DNA from: Bacteroidota bacterium
Lineage (GTDB): Bacteria; Bacteroidota; Bacteroidia; NS11-12g; UBA9320
Assembly: GCA_016124755.1 (NCBI GenBank)
Contig: WGNA01000015.1
Span: 41,435-105,434, forward strand
Length of the DNA: 64,000 nucleotides
Direction of reading: 5' to 3'
This document shows positions 25,322 through 34,917 of this stretch, piece after piece. The notes beneath the pieces were generated by a model. It was not told the origin of the DNA and did not search any database. It was given only the letters and a program-made list of their open reading frames with translations. Both the position numbers and the translations under genes were made by a program. Position 1 is the stretch's first letter, and each line of letters opens with the position of its first letter.

Positions 25322-27282
25322 AAAAGGGTAAGAATATTAGCTAATGGCTCATTGTTAGAAACTTGATAAATTTCACTCCAAAATGCTTCCATTGGAAAAT
25401 CAGGAATCCCTTCTTGTTTAAGCAGCCCTCTCCATTTATTGTTATAGAAGTGAAACAACCTATCGTCTCCCCAATTAGGGTGTTCGGTGACAGTGTTTTT
25501 AGTCCATTCATAACACTTAATGATTGGATTTGTCAGAATGTTGCCTTGATGTGATTTTATCCAACGTAAATTTTCATGTAATTCAATTTTGTAGTTTCTT
25601 GTTTGTCCTGCACCATTATCAAAATTGAAATATAATCTAGTCCCTGCTTCGAGTAAAATAGCAAATTGAAACTTATCAATTTTTTCTACAAGTGCCTTTG
25701 CTAAGTCAAGTTCTCTTTTAAAGATTGGTGTTCCGATATTATCATGTGAAAATGGATTGAAATACCAATCCTTTAAATTTTTTAATTCAACTAGTTCACT
25801 TGCATCAATACCATTCTTTTCACAATAGCTTATAAACTTTTCCAAATACTGATTAAGTGTTTTGATTTTTTTGAGTTCTGCAACACCTGTTTCATTATCT
25901 GGATATTCTGTATAATGCTCATTAGCCGGGAGTAATAATTTTAGTCTTTCTTCTAACGCTTTTCTTAAATGGTTTGCACATGATGGATAGTCGTGTTTTG
26001 AATAATGGTAATTTGCTTTTTGCAGGTAATTTAGTGATGTATAAACCAATGGTGTATTGAAACTTAATCCATCCTTTTTATTTGCAAACATTTCAAAATA
26101 GTGCCATTTACCTGCTGATTTAGATTCTAACCAGTTCTTTGCCACGCTAAACCAGTATCTATCGTAAGTTGAAATAAAGATTTGATAGTCACGAAAGAAT
26201 GGATTTGGTTCAGTTTGATTAATGCCATCTATTTCCTGAATTCTTTCAGCGATTGGATTTTCACCATCAACATATTGTTCAATTATTGGCTTCTTGAAGT
26301 TCTTGAGTATTTCTAACAGAGGAAGCCTATTACTCATGTCTAGGCCAATAAAAATATCATCCAGAAACAGGATTTTAAATTCAAAATTATCTTGCGGTGT
26401 ATTTATCAAAGAAGCAAGATAAATTGAAATGGCTAATGAAGATAAACGAGCTTCATTTAAAACGGTAAGATGATTTTCTTCATCATTTTCAATATTTTCT
26501 CCAAAAAGTGTAACATCCAAATCTATTTCGCATATTGGGTATTTACCCAACCGATTAACTTTCTTTGATTCATGATAGACTATTTCACTTCGTGTTAGAA
26601 TAAGACTAACATTAAATCCTTTTTCAAATATTTCCAATAAGGATGGAAGCAATAAATTGATTCTATTTATTTGTTGTTCTAAACCTTTAGTAAATCTGCT
26701 AAGATTTTCTTCCTTGTACCAAACTCTGGGAATAAATAGGTTACCCCATGATTTCTGAAATGGTAGTTGTGTTACTGAATTTCGTTGCTTTGATAAAAGC
26801 ACCTCTATAAGTAGTTGCGCAAACTTCAACCTAAATTCTTCTCTATCCCGTGGGTTATCCATCAAATAAGTTCTCAGCAACTCACGATATGAAAAGAAAG
26901 TATTTAACAGATTTGCTCTAGAAATGTAGGTAGTCCCCGTTGTATTAGAAGACGGTATTCCAAAAGTTTTTGTTTCGTCAGTGGTGCCATCACTGAAAGT
27001 TACTTTGACCGCTACCTCGTTTAATACTTCTGCTTGATTTGGTTGACCTTCATTTTCAATACGCGTTTTTGAAACTTTAATATGTCTGGAAGGGACAGTA
27101 TTGCTTGATGCATCTGAGCTACTGAAAAATTGCTTTAAGCCTTCATAAATGCTTGATTTCCCACTTCCGTTTTCTCCATAAAACAAAACGCTCTTTCCCT
27201 GAGGAATAACAACTTTGTTTTCCTCTCCACTTTCATAAAAAGCTTTGTAGTTTACAAACTCTACGGCAGTAATACGTTTCAT
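25318..27282 (-). CDS. SMC/RecF-like AAA ATPase of the restriction-like operon
   Basis: 654 aa. The N-terminal ATPase half has ITAVEFVNYKAF, Walker A GENGSGKS (36-43), an ABC-like signature helix around LNEARLSSLAISIYLAS (275-291) and Walker B LFLDD (306-310) followed by IFIGLDMSNR, as in RecF/RloC-like proteins. No long coiled coil with zinc hook is present. The C-terminal half has a helical HYSKHDYPSCANHLRKALEE stretch, perhaps HEPN-like; that is only a suggestion. It overlaps the methylase gene and the 229-aa gene by 4 bp each. A role as sensor or loader for DNA restriction is inferred. Confidence 0.82.
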   Translation of the reverse strand: MKRITAVEFVNYKAFYESGEENKVVIPQGKSVLFYGENGSGKSSIYEGLKQFFSSSDASSNTVPSRHIKVSKTRIENEGQPNQAEVLNEVAVKVTFSDGTTDETKTFGIPSSNTTGTTYISRANLLNTFFSYRELLRTYLMDNPRDREEFRLKFAQLLIEVLLSKQRNSVTQLPFQKSWGNLFIPRVWYKEENLSRFTKGLEQQINRINLLLPSLLEIFEKGFNVSLILTRSEIVYHESKKVNRLGKYPICEIDLDVTLFGENIENDEENHLTVLNEARLSSLAISIYLASLINTPQDNFEFKILFLDDIFIGLDMSNRLPLLEILKNFKKPIIEQYVDGENPIAERIQEIDGINQTEPNPFFRDYQIFISTYDRYWFSVAKNWLESKSAGKWHYFEMFANKKDGLSFNTPLVYTSLNYLQKANYHYSKHDYPSCANHLRKALEERLKLLLPANEHYTEYPDNETGVAELKKIKTLNQYLEKFISYCEKNGIDASELVELKNLKDWYFNPFSHDNIGTPIFKRELDLAKALVEKIDKFQFAILLEAGTRLYFNFDNGAGQTRNYKIELHENLRWIKSHQGNILTNPIIKCYEWTKNTVTEHPNWGDDRLFHFYNNKWRGLLKQEGIPDFPMEAFWSEIYQVSNNEPLANILTLL

Positions 27283-30200
27283 ATTTCAACGCTGTTCATT
27301 ATTAATTCTATTTGTGGAATAGACAACATGCTGAACAGCGATTGCTTTACTTTATGATTGTCTTGGTTGATTGTAATGTAAATCTTGCGAAGATTGTGAA
27401 GTGCCTTTTCTTTCCCATCTAAATCTGGCAACACTGAAATGAATTTTGCAATTTCAAGATTCATTTTTTGAAATTCATCTTTGAAATACAACTCAAATAC
27501 CAACGCATTTGCAAGTTGCTCGAAGTAGATAAACATCAACTGGTCGGTGCTCTCTTGCGAATTTTCTTTTTTTAATGCCACCAAGTAGTCAACCATTTTG
27601 GCAAATGGAATTTCTTGTTCATCAGTGATTTGTTTAACAGGTATTTTATCAAAGAATACTTTTCTTAGCTCTCTTGTTCCGCCTTGTAATTCAGGAAAAT
27701 TATCTGAGAAACAATACTTGAACAGTTTAGAGTTGAAAAAACAAGTTAGATATTTTAAGTTTTTCCCACTTAGTATGAATGATTTATCATTCGAATAGAA
27801 ATTATCACCTTCGTCATATACAAATGGCAAATATTTAGTCATGTTTGGGTAAATGATTTTTTGGGATTCGAAATTCTCCCAATACGAAATTTGGTCTTGA
27901 GTCTCAAACCATTTATTACCTGTTTTCTTTCTACCATTACCATCTTGTTCTAATCGATTTTTACCAAATGACAATAAATGGTTTTTTATACCCTGATACT
28001 TGTCTATATCAACAGTGATACTTGGAAATGTTGAAATCAGCCAATATCCTGCATAATCAGGATACCACGCAGATATGTCTTTACCTCTTAATACTTTTTT
28101 AAGAATCTTTTCGCTATTGGGGTCATCAAGTATTATCTTTTGCTTTACGTCATTGGGTATAATAAAAGCATCATTAAAGCCAGTTTTAACACCGTAATTG
28201 ATTTGAATATTCCAATCATTAAGCGGGATGCCTTGTTGCTCGACAATTTCCTTAATGTTATATGTGTCTTTTTCGCCAACAACCCAAGCGTTGTGATTTA
28301 ATGATGAAAGAGTATAGCCGTTGCTTATCACATATTCTTGTAGACTTTGGTCTTCAATATTGAAGTCATTATTTATTCGGACGGCAAGGGCTTCTTTACT
28401 TTCGTGCTTATTAGCTTTTGGTTTGTTTTGTAATATTAAAATATTTGTATCAACAGTAGCCGTATCGAAAACCTGCACATTACCAAAGTCAATGAGCAAA
28501 AGGGGATGCGTTTTTTCGGCAAAGAATTTTCGAGTGCTTGCTCCATAATTTGCCCTCATCCATTTGTTGGAAGTTATGTAGCAAAGTATGCCTTTGTCAT
28601 TTAATAGCTGAACACCTCTTTCGTAAAATAGTGAATAAATATCGCCTGTTCTCTCAAAAGTGTCATACTTGTGTGGTTGATATAGCTTTGCTAATTTTCC
28701 TCCATCTTTTTGAAGTTGCACATAAGGTGGATTGCCAATAACAATATCAAAACCATCTTTAACACCAAACATCCACCAAGTGTCAAACCAAGAACAAGGT
28801 AATGCTTCAAAATTAAATGGATGCCACTCACCAATTTTATCAATAAAATCACCCAAATTGTATGTATTCCTAAGGGATTTAAATTCTGACAGTATATAGG
28901 CTTTTGTATTTTCAAACTTTCCCTGAAGTTCATTTTTATCGTCTCTATTCTTAACTATAAAATAATCGTCTCTAATAGACTGAAGTTTTTGAATCTCACC
29001 ATCCATTCTTAATAGAGTTGGTGTTTGAGTTTTTTCAGCTAAATCTAAAAATTTATCATAACTAGTAGGTATTAGGGTATTGGCACAAATGATTTTGAAA
29101 TCAAGGTTAGGCAAGGGTTGTGGCTCATTTTCATCTACAACTAAACTCAACCAAAAACGCAAACGTGCAATGTCAACGGCACCTGCATCTATATCTACTC
29201 CGTAAATGCTCTCTTCAATGATGTGCTTTTTAATATCGGCATCAGAAACTCCTTTTTTGAAACCCTTTAGTTCTTGCAAGTAGATTTGAGCATTGAAAAT
29301 CTCTTGTAACAAACCCATAGGAAAAGCTCCTGAACCAATGGCAGGGTCGCAAATTTTTACTTGCTCAAAGGCGTCAATAATTTTAAAGGCATTTTTTTCG
29401 GCAAATTGCTTTTCCTCACTGTTCAGTTCTTGCTGCTGAATGATTTTGTCAATACTTCGCTTTGTTAATTCATTGTTTGCAAAGTTTTTTTCATCGTAAG
29501 CGTATAGATAGGCTTTCAAACTCTCCTTGCACATATAATGCACAATCTCCTTTGGGGTATAAAATGCTCCTTTATCTTTATTGTCTTCCAACAAATTTTC
29601 AAAAATGTGTCCGAGCATTTCTGGGTCAACGGCTACTGTATGTTCGTCCGGTGCATCTTCGTAAATGGTGAAGTTGTAATTGTTGAATGTCTCAAACAGG
29701 TTTTGAAAAATATGTTCTGGCAAATGGAGTTTGTTGTATTTACTGTCCTGGCTATCGTCAAACAAACCTCCATTCAGGTATGGAAACCGTAATTTGTGTG
29801 AACTCTTTTCTGAATCAGGATTATTCAGCGTTTTAAAGAATAGAGGAACGAGCTCCTGAAAATAGAAATCGTCTTTGTGTTTTGATTTTTTAAATAAGTT
29901 ATACAAATAGTCAGGATTGCCTTCGCCCCACTTTTTGCCTTGTGCCACTGCCAACCAGCCTTTCTTTTGAATGAAGTATAAAAACACAATGCGCCCCATC
30001 ATTCGTTTGCAAAAATCACGGGCTTGTTTTTCGTCTTTAATAAAAAGGGCTGTTAATTGCCAGTCGGGTTCGTGAATGACTTGTTCAACATATTTGTTTC
30101 CCTTCTTACCATATCGTTTACCAGTAAGAAACTGAACAAAATCATCGTAAGTGTTTTTGTAGTTCTTAAAGAATTCTTTACTTAGTTTCTCAACCGAGAA

Positions 30201-30728
30201 TGCTTCTTCAAAGTCGTCTAAAGAAAGGTATTGAAAGATGTTTTCCCTCTGTTTCTGAATAAGTTTGTCAAATCGGATGGCTGCCGTTAATGCTTTTTCA
30301 CCTTTACCAAACAAGTAAGTGTATCGTTTGGGTGCAGTTTCTTTGTCTTGTATTTCATTTGTGTCTTTGTTCTTTATTTTGCGTTTGCTGATGTAGCTAA
30401 AACGCCATTTATCGCCTTGAACAAAAACTACCATTGCACCAGCAACTTGTTTGGTAAGGTCTTTAATCAAGTTGCGCAATGAAACACGGTTGCGTGTGAT
30501 GTTTACTTTCTCATTCAGTTCAATTTCAAAGATTCCTATTTTGGTATATTCATTTATTTCGTAGTTACCCAGGCTCAAACATTGTTTGCTCAATGTTTTG
30601 TTAGATAAAGAAATGAGACGGTCTTCTGCATTAAGCTTATTATTTGTAAACTGTGTTTGTAAAAAGCCTTTCCACACTTTTCTATCGTAAGGACTTTCGA
30701 GTATTTGTCTTATTTCTGTTATTGTCAT
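27279..30728 (-). CDS. Eco57I/PglX-like N6-adenine DNA methyltransferase
   Basis: 1149 aa. The gamma-class N6-adenine methylase core is clear: FYTPKEIVHYM (389-399), SAM motif I DPAIGSGAF (461-469) and catalytic NPPY (666-669). A TaqI-like target-recognition region follows (about 830-1000, with VLRGKDISAWYPDY). The first ~380 residues are helical and I see no clear PD-(D/E)xK nuclease, so it resembles PglX/Eco57I methylases without their own cutting domain. It would mark host DNA at a specific site. It lies 12 bp after the helicase gene and overlaps the ATPase gene by 4 bp. Confidence 0.93.
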   Translation of the reverse strand: MTITEIRQILESPYDRKVWKGFLQTQFTNNKLNAEDRLISLSNKTLSKQCLSLGNYEINEYTKIGIFEIELNEKVNITRNRVSLRNLIKDLTKQVAGAMVVFVQGDKWRFSYISKRKIKNKDTNEIQDKETAPKRYTYLFGKGEKALTAAIRFDKLIQKQRENIFQYLSLDDFEEAFSVEKLSKEFFKNYKNTYDDFVQFLTGKRYGKKGNKYVEQVIHEPDWQLTALFIKDEKQARDFCKRMMGRIVFLYFIQKKGWLAVAQGKKWGEGNPDYLYNLFKKSKHKDDFYFQELVPLFFKTLNNPDSEKSSHKLRFPYLNGGLFDDSQDSKYNKLHLPEHIFQNLFETFNNYNFTIYEDAPDEHTVAVDPEMLGHIFENLLEDNKDKGAFYTPKEIVHYMCKESLKAYLYAYDEKNFANNELTKRSIDKIIQQQELNSEEKQFAEKNAFKIIDAFEQVKICDPAIGSGAFPMGLLQEIFNAQIYLQELKGFKKGVSDADIKKHIIEESIYGVDIDAGAVDIARLRFWLSLVVDENEPQPLPNLDFKIICANTLIPTSYDKFLDLAEKTQTPTLLRMDGEIQKLQSIRDDYFIVKNRDDKNELQGKFENTKAYILSEFKSLRNTYNLGDFIDKIGEWHPFNFEALPCSWFDTWWMFGVKDGFDIVIGNPPYVQLQKDGGKLAKLYQPHKYDTFERTGDIYSLFYERGVQLLNDKGILCYITSNKWMRANYGASTRKFFAEKTHPLLLIDFGNVQVFDTATVDTNILILQNKPKANKHESKEALAVRINNDFNIEDQSLQEYVISNGYTLSSLNHNAWVVGEKDTYNIKEIVEQQGIPLNDWNIQINYGVKTGFNDAFIIPNDVKQKIILDDPNSEKILKKVLRGKDISAWYPDYAGYWLISTFPSITVDIDKYQGIKNHLLSFGKNRLEQDGNGRKKTGNKWFETQDQISYWENFESQKIIYPNMTKYLPFVYDEGDNFYSNDKSFILSGKNLKYLTCFFNSKLFKYCFSDNFPELQGGTRELRKVFFDKIPVKQITDEQEIPFAKMVDYLVALKKENSQESTDQLMFIYFEQLANALVFELYFKDEFQKMNLEIAKFISVLPDLDGKEKALHNLRKIYITINQDNHKVKQSLFSMLSIPQIELIMNSVEI

Positions 30729-30740
30729 TTTGCAAGTCGT

Positions 30741-33700
30741 CTAGGAAACAAAGGTTTCGGAAATAATGATTTTTGGCTGCAACGGCTCTAAATCCTTTTT
30801 TGCTTCTCGCTTTATTTTGGATGTATATTTCCGTGAAAGCTTTATTAACTCCATTTCCAATTTGATTGGGTTTGTTTCATTTCTCAATTTATATACTTCG
30901 TTCGTTAGATTGGAATATGTGCCGTATTTAAGCAAAGGCAGCAGATTTGTTCCTGCTTCAATTGCTTCTGGCGATGAAAGTATGTTGTTTGCCAACCAGT
31001 TATTCAAATCGTTTAATGCTTTGTTTGACCTAACATCTAATTTGTCTTCATTACCGCCAATCATTTCAGGAGTTGTAATGTCTCTTTCAAACTGCTCTAA
31101 AATGTTGTTGATGTGTTTGTAATGCAAATCGGGAACAGACAAAATGCCTTCTTCCATTTTTGGTGCTTCAAAAATCTTTACGGCTTTTTCAAACGGAATC
31201 GAAAATGATTTTCCATCTGAATGTAGATAAATGTTTTTGTGGTCACCATTTTTTACAAATGCAATACTGCTTTCTTTTTCTGTTGCTTTGCGAATGCAAC
31301 GAACTTTTAAAGGCATTTTTCTGATGGCATTAAAGTGTTCTTCGTTTTGCTCACGGTATTTACGCAACCATTCTAAATATTCTGTTCTCAGGTCTTTATC
31401 TTCTTCCTTTTCTTCAAACATTCTGAACTGGTCAATAATCTCTTCCAGCGTGTAAATCTTGTTGTCCTCACCAAAAGTGCTGTGGCTACTTTGAAGCTTT
31501 ACCAAAGATTTTTGGCGAAGGTTAATTCGGTTATCTCCGTGTTCGGAAGGGTAGAAGTTGTAATTGTAGATGAATTGGGCTTTAGTTCCAATTCGATTGA
31601 TACGCCCTAGACGTTGAATCAGTCTTGTTGGATTCCAGGGCGTATCATAATTTACAATTACATTGGCTCTGTGCAAGTTAATACCTTCTGCTAATACATC
31701 GGTTGTAAGAATGATGTCGTAATCATTCCTAAAAGTTCCTTCGTAGTTGGCATCAAAGTTTTCACGGATAGTTTCAAACTCTTTATTTCTGTTGTCGGAT
31801 GTAATGCTAAGAACCTTGTATAAAGTTTCTTTTTTTAGTCTTGAAGTCAGGTAATTTAACGTGTCCGCCGATTCGGTGAAGATTACTAATTTACCTAACT
31901 CGTTTTTGTCTTTGTTGAAATATTCGTTTTGAAGCAACTTTATAAACACATTCCATTTTGGGTCGTTGTGTTCCTCAATGGCTTTCCATCTTTCATTTAA
32001 AGCCTGTAAATTTTCATAATCTCTGCGCAAACCTTCAACGAATCCTGCTTTAAAATCGGTTTGTTTGAACTTTTTGTTCTTTGGCTTTTCATCGTCAATT
32101 TTCAGAATCTCGATTTCAATTTCTTCATCCGTGAAGCCTTTATTCAGCAAGTCTGAAATGTCTAAATCGGGAGCAATGAAAACACTGTCTCTTTCATACA
32201 TGTCAATCATTTGCTTTGTGGAAGTTGTGATTTTGCCCAATGATTTTTTGAAAGCATAAAAGCTACTTTCCAATCGCTTAATTAATTGCGTTTGCATAAT
32301 GAAAGCTAACGAACGGGAAATTGTCTGTGCACTTTGGTAAAGACCGTTGTTCGCTTCGTCTGTTAGGTAAGCAATTGCCTGATAACGGAAAAAGTCAATC
32401 TTGTTTTTGTCAATGATACTGTTTGCAGTATCAAGGAATAGAGTCGCTAATTCGTGCGGTAATTCATATTCATTGGCAAACGGGTCAGCCACTTTCGGAA
32501 AAATGATGCCTTGCTCTTGCAAGTCTTTTGCATAGCGTTCATTTTTCTTTAAGTCGGTTCGGGTTCTACGAATGGTAATATCCTTTACAACTTTGTCTCT
32601 GATGTCGTTGAAAATTTCTTGTATGGCTTGTAAGTCAAGCGGAGTTTGTTGAATAAGTGTTTTGTATCGGATAATGTGCGGATAGAAATACTTTTGCAAA
32701 TTGGGTTCGCCCAAGTTGCTGTTTCTAATATCCTGAAACAGTGAAATGAGATAATAAATATCTTCGGGCTTGTTGTTTAAAGGAGTAGCTGAAATCAGCA
32801 CTACCTTTTTCTCATAACCTTCTATTCCACCAATGTTTTCACGTCCAGATTTGCAGATTACTTGTAAGTTCTCAAACTGTTGACTTCTGTGATTTCTGAA
32901 TTTGTGTGCTTCATCAACCAGAATTAAATCATAGCGTTCTTTGTCGGCATAGTTGTGGTCGCTTTCAACAATTTTACTCAAACTACCATTGGCAATGAAA
33001 TGACATTTTTCGTCAATTCTAAACTCTTTGAAAGTGCTTTTCCAGTTCTTTTCAAGTGTTGGGGGATAAACAATGAGGATTTTTGTTTTCGGCCCATTGT
33101 TGATGATAAATTTCTTAGCCAACAAAGCAGCCATAACAGTTTTTCCAGTTCCTACCACATCAGCCAAAAAGAAACCGTTGTGTTTTAAAAGCAATTCATA
33201 ACCCTGGTTTACTGCATCAATCTGATAGCTTAGTTTTTTAAATTTCTTTAGAGGAATATCGCTAATGCTATCAGGGTCGTATTCTATATTCTTTCCAAAA
33301 AATTCTATCAGGAATTTTACATACAATTCAAATGGAGTAGGGGTAGCGTCTAAATATGTTTTCTTAATCAATGCAGGTGCATCAACTGGAAGTATTGGAG
33401 TGCTTTGTTCCCAAAGTTTTTCAAATTCAGAATTGGCAAATTTTACGTTTTCGTAATCTCTAAGTTCAACATTCATTTCGTAATTGTGCTCAACGTCTTC
33501 TAATCCTAAGCCTTGTGCTGAAAGATTAGATGAACCCATTATTACCATTCCGTTGGGATTGTGTTCGTTAAAGTGTGGTGAAAGAAAAATATAGAATTTT
33601 GAGTGTAGTTTTTTTGAATGGTGTGCTCTGATTTCAATTCGTGTGTCTGCAATGTCTCCGATTAACTGAATTATGCCAGCCTCAATGTCTTTTCCATAAT

Positions 33701-34001
33701 TAGCATTTATGATGTCTTGCTGAATTGATTCAATGAATGATTCCTTGGTGTCTTTGGCGTTTAGGTTAAATAAAAGTCCTCGTTTTTGGGCTAAAGCAAT
33801 GAAAGGGTCAACATTAATACCGGCTATGATTTTTACTTTTAAATTTTCGGGAAAATGTTTGCTTATTGCGAAATAACCAGATGCACGGAAATAGCCAATT
33901 ACTGATTTGAAGTATTCTATATTTTGCATATGTTCAAACACACCCACAAATTTTTTATAGAGCGTATTTTCGCCTTGGTTTGTAAAAAAGTTTGACGCCA
34001 T
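30741..34001 (-). CDS. PLD nuclease-SNF2 helicase fusion of the restriction-like operon
   Basis: 1086 aa. The N-terminal phospholipase-D-like domain has KLHSKFYIF (His133, Lys135) and GSSNLSAQG (156-164), the usual nuclease HxK...GSxN pattern. A superfamily 2 SNF2/RapA-like helicase follows: GTGKT (284-288), DEAH (363-366), SATPLNNKPEDIY and the C-terminal arginine-finger motif QRLGRINRIGT. This is the likely DNA-translocating and cutting subunit. Its ATG directly follows the stop of the XRE gene. The C-terminal ~200 residues are helical and unassigned. Confidence 0.93.
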   Translation of the reverse strand: MASNFFTNQGENTLYKKFVGVFEHMQNIEYFKSVIGYFRASGYFAISKHFPENLKVKIIAGINVDPFIALAQKRGLLFNLNAKDTKESFIESIQQDIINANYGKDIEAGIIQLIGDIADTRIEIRAHHSKKLHSKFYIFLSPHFNEHNPNGMVIMGSSNLSAQGLGLEDVEHNYEMNVELRDYENVKFANSEFEKLWEQSTPILPVDAPALIKKTYLDATPTPFELYVKFLIEFFGKNIEYDPDSISDIPLKKFKKLSYQIDAVNQGYELLLKHNGFFLADVVGTGKTVMAALLAKKFIINNGPKTKILIVYPPTLEKNWKSTFKEFRIDEKCHFIANGSLSKIVESDHNYADKERYDLILVDEAHKFRNHRSQQFENLQVICKSGRENIGGIEGYEKKVVLISATPLNNKPEDIYYLISLFQDIRNSNLGEPNLQKYFYPHIIRYKTLIQQTPLDLQAIQEIFNDIRDKVVKDITIRRTRTDLKKNERYAKDLQEQGIIFPKVADPFANEYELPHELATLFLDTANSIIDKNKIDFFRYQAIAYLTDEANNGLYQSAQTISRSLAFIMQTQLIKRLESSFYAFKKSLGKITTSTKQMIDMYERDSVFIAPDLDISDLLNKGFTDEEIEIEILKIDDEKPKNKKFKQTDFKAGFVEGLRRDYENLQALNERWKAIEEHNDPKWNVFIKLLQNEYFNKDKNELGKLVIFTESADTLNYLTSRLKKETLYKVLSITSDNRNKEFETIRENFDANYEGTFRNDYDIILTTDVLAEGINLHRANVIVNYDTPWNPTRLIQRLGRINRIGTKAQFIYNYNFYPSEHGDNRINLRQKSLVKLQSSHSTFGEDNKIYTLEEIIDQFRMFEEKEEDKDLRTEYLEWLRKYREQNEEHFNAIRKMPLKVRCIRKATEKESSIAFVKNGDHKNIYLHSDGKSFSIPFEKAVKIFEAPKMEEGILSVPDLHYKHINNILEQFERDITTPEMIGGNEDKLDVRSNKALNDLNNWLANNILSSPEAIEAGTNLLPLLKYGTYSNLTNEVYKLRNETNPIKLEMELIKLSRKYTSKIKREAKKDLEPLQPKIIISETFVS

Positions 34002-34295
34002 CTATTTCACCTCTTTAATTTTCTTAGATACTGATTTGAGTGCTTTGTCAGCTAATGGCTCGTCCTTAATTACATCCTTAACTTGGTCGGCCAACCAAAG
34101 GGTATGAAGTTCTTCTTTTTCAACTTTGAGAATGTCAGCCAAGATTGCAATTTGCTCTTTCTTGATTGGTCTTTCACCTCTATCCATTTTGCTAATGATA
34201 GAAGTGTCAACATCAAGTTTCGAAGTAACCTGTCTTAAAAGCAGGTTTTGCTTTGTTCTAAGCTCTCTTATTTTGTCTCCGGGTTGTGTAGCCAT
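34002..34295 (-). CDS. XRE-family regulator of the restriction-like operon
   Basis: 97 aa. A lambda-repressor-like helix-turn-helix at about 6-60 (IRELRTKQNLLLRQVTSKLDVDTSIISKMDRGERPIKKEQ) and a basic tail. It resembles the controller proteins of restriction-modification operons, which delay expression of the nuclease until DNA is methylated. First gene of the operon, abutting the helicase gene. It probably regulates its own promoter; see the imperfect palindrome just upstream. Confidence 0.88.
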   Translation of the reverse strand: MATQPGDKIRELRTKQNLLLRQVTSKLDVDTSIISKMDRGERPIKKEQIAILADILKVEKEELHTLWLADQVKDVIKDEPLADKALKSVSKKIKEVK

Positions 34296-34310
34296 TATAA
34301 AAATATAGTC

Positions 34311-34327
34311 TTGACAAATATTGGCAA
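34311..34327 (-). promoter_or_regulatory. Candidate operator for the XRE regulator
   Basis: An imperfect 17-bp palindrome, TTGACAAATATTGGCAA, with 6 of 8 arm pairs matched, 16 bp upstream of the XRE start codon. A weak -7-like TATATTTT box lies between it and the gene. Placement suits autorepression; no second copy was found. Confidence 0.35.
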
Positions 34328-34563
34328 ATAAAAGAGAACAATTGATGCAGGTTTGTTAAGGCGTGTAAACACATTTTTCTGATGGTGTATTGAAAAGCCA
34401 GTTCCTGTGAGGCGTAAAAGTGCATCTGTCAAATGCTCGTTGCTTTAAATTAATTTAATAGAGCGCGTTGAAAAAAGAAAAACATCGGTTCAAATCAACA
34501 GAATCTATGTAAGAGGATTTCAAACTGGTGTCCTGCAGTTAACATTAGGCTATTCCCTATAAT
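34328..34563. other. Island right-end non-coding DNA
   Basis: About 235 bp between the XRE upstream region and the right direct repeat. No ORF, integrase, tRNA or strong hairpin was seen. If the island was mobile, recombinase binding sites would be expected here or near the left edge. Confidence 0.4.
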
Positions 34564-34653
34564 TCGGTTTTTACGTCAGGCAATCACTTTAGCATAAAAA
34601 ATCATTATGCTGATGGTGCCGAGAATGCATCCGATAAAAGCACTCCACAAAGC
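34564..34653. repeat. Right direct repeat (att-like), inside intact target gene
   Basis: 90 bp matching 24384-24473 (2 mismatches), 10,180 bp away. It includes the last 25 codons and stop of the 113-aa membrane protein gene. This copy keeps the gene whole, as in elements that rebuild the 3' end of their target. Confidence 0.9.
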
Positions 34654-34917
34654 GCGTTTTTCAATTCGGAAAAATCGGTAAATGATAAGATCGGTTAAAA
34701 TGGATAAAGTGAAAAGTATCGTGATATAGCCGGCGAATGCGATCCAGTTTCCTGCCGACAACATCCATCTGAAATCGTTGTAACCTTCATCAATATAAAA
34801 GAGCATTCCGGTGAAGATGCCACAGAAAGCAAGAATCAATACTGTTTGTGGTTCGTACTTTTTAACCGCTTTGGTGTTCATCAGGTGTTGGTCGAGTGGA
34901 TTACTTTCAGTCAGCAT
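34576..34917 (-). CDS. Small membrane protein, integration target of the island (113 aa)
   Basis: Not a named family. Three hydrophobic helices at about 25-41, 52-75 and 88-112. The last 25 residues are encoded in the right direct repeat and are nearly identical to the tail of the 79-aa chimeric ORF. Its ATG overlaps the stop of the lipoprotein gene upstream by one base (TAATG). The protein seems complete, so the insertion left it functional, or exchanged its tail for that of the element. Confidence 0.75.
   Translation of the reverse strand: MLTESNPLDQHLMNTKAVKKYEPQTVLILAFCGIFTGMLFYIDEGYNDFRWMLSAGNWIAFAGYITILFTLSILTDLIIYRFFRIEKRALWSAFIGCILGTISIMIFYAKVIA

Noticed and set aside
24384..34653. 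Integrase or transposase gene in the island
   Set aside because: None of the island proteins shows a tyrosine or serine recombinase or DDE motif.
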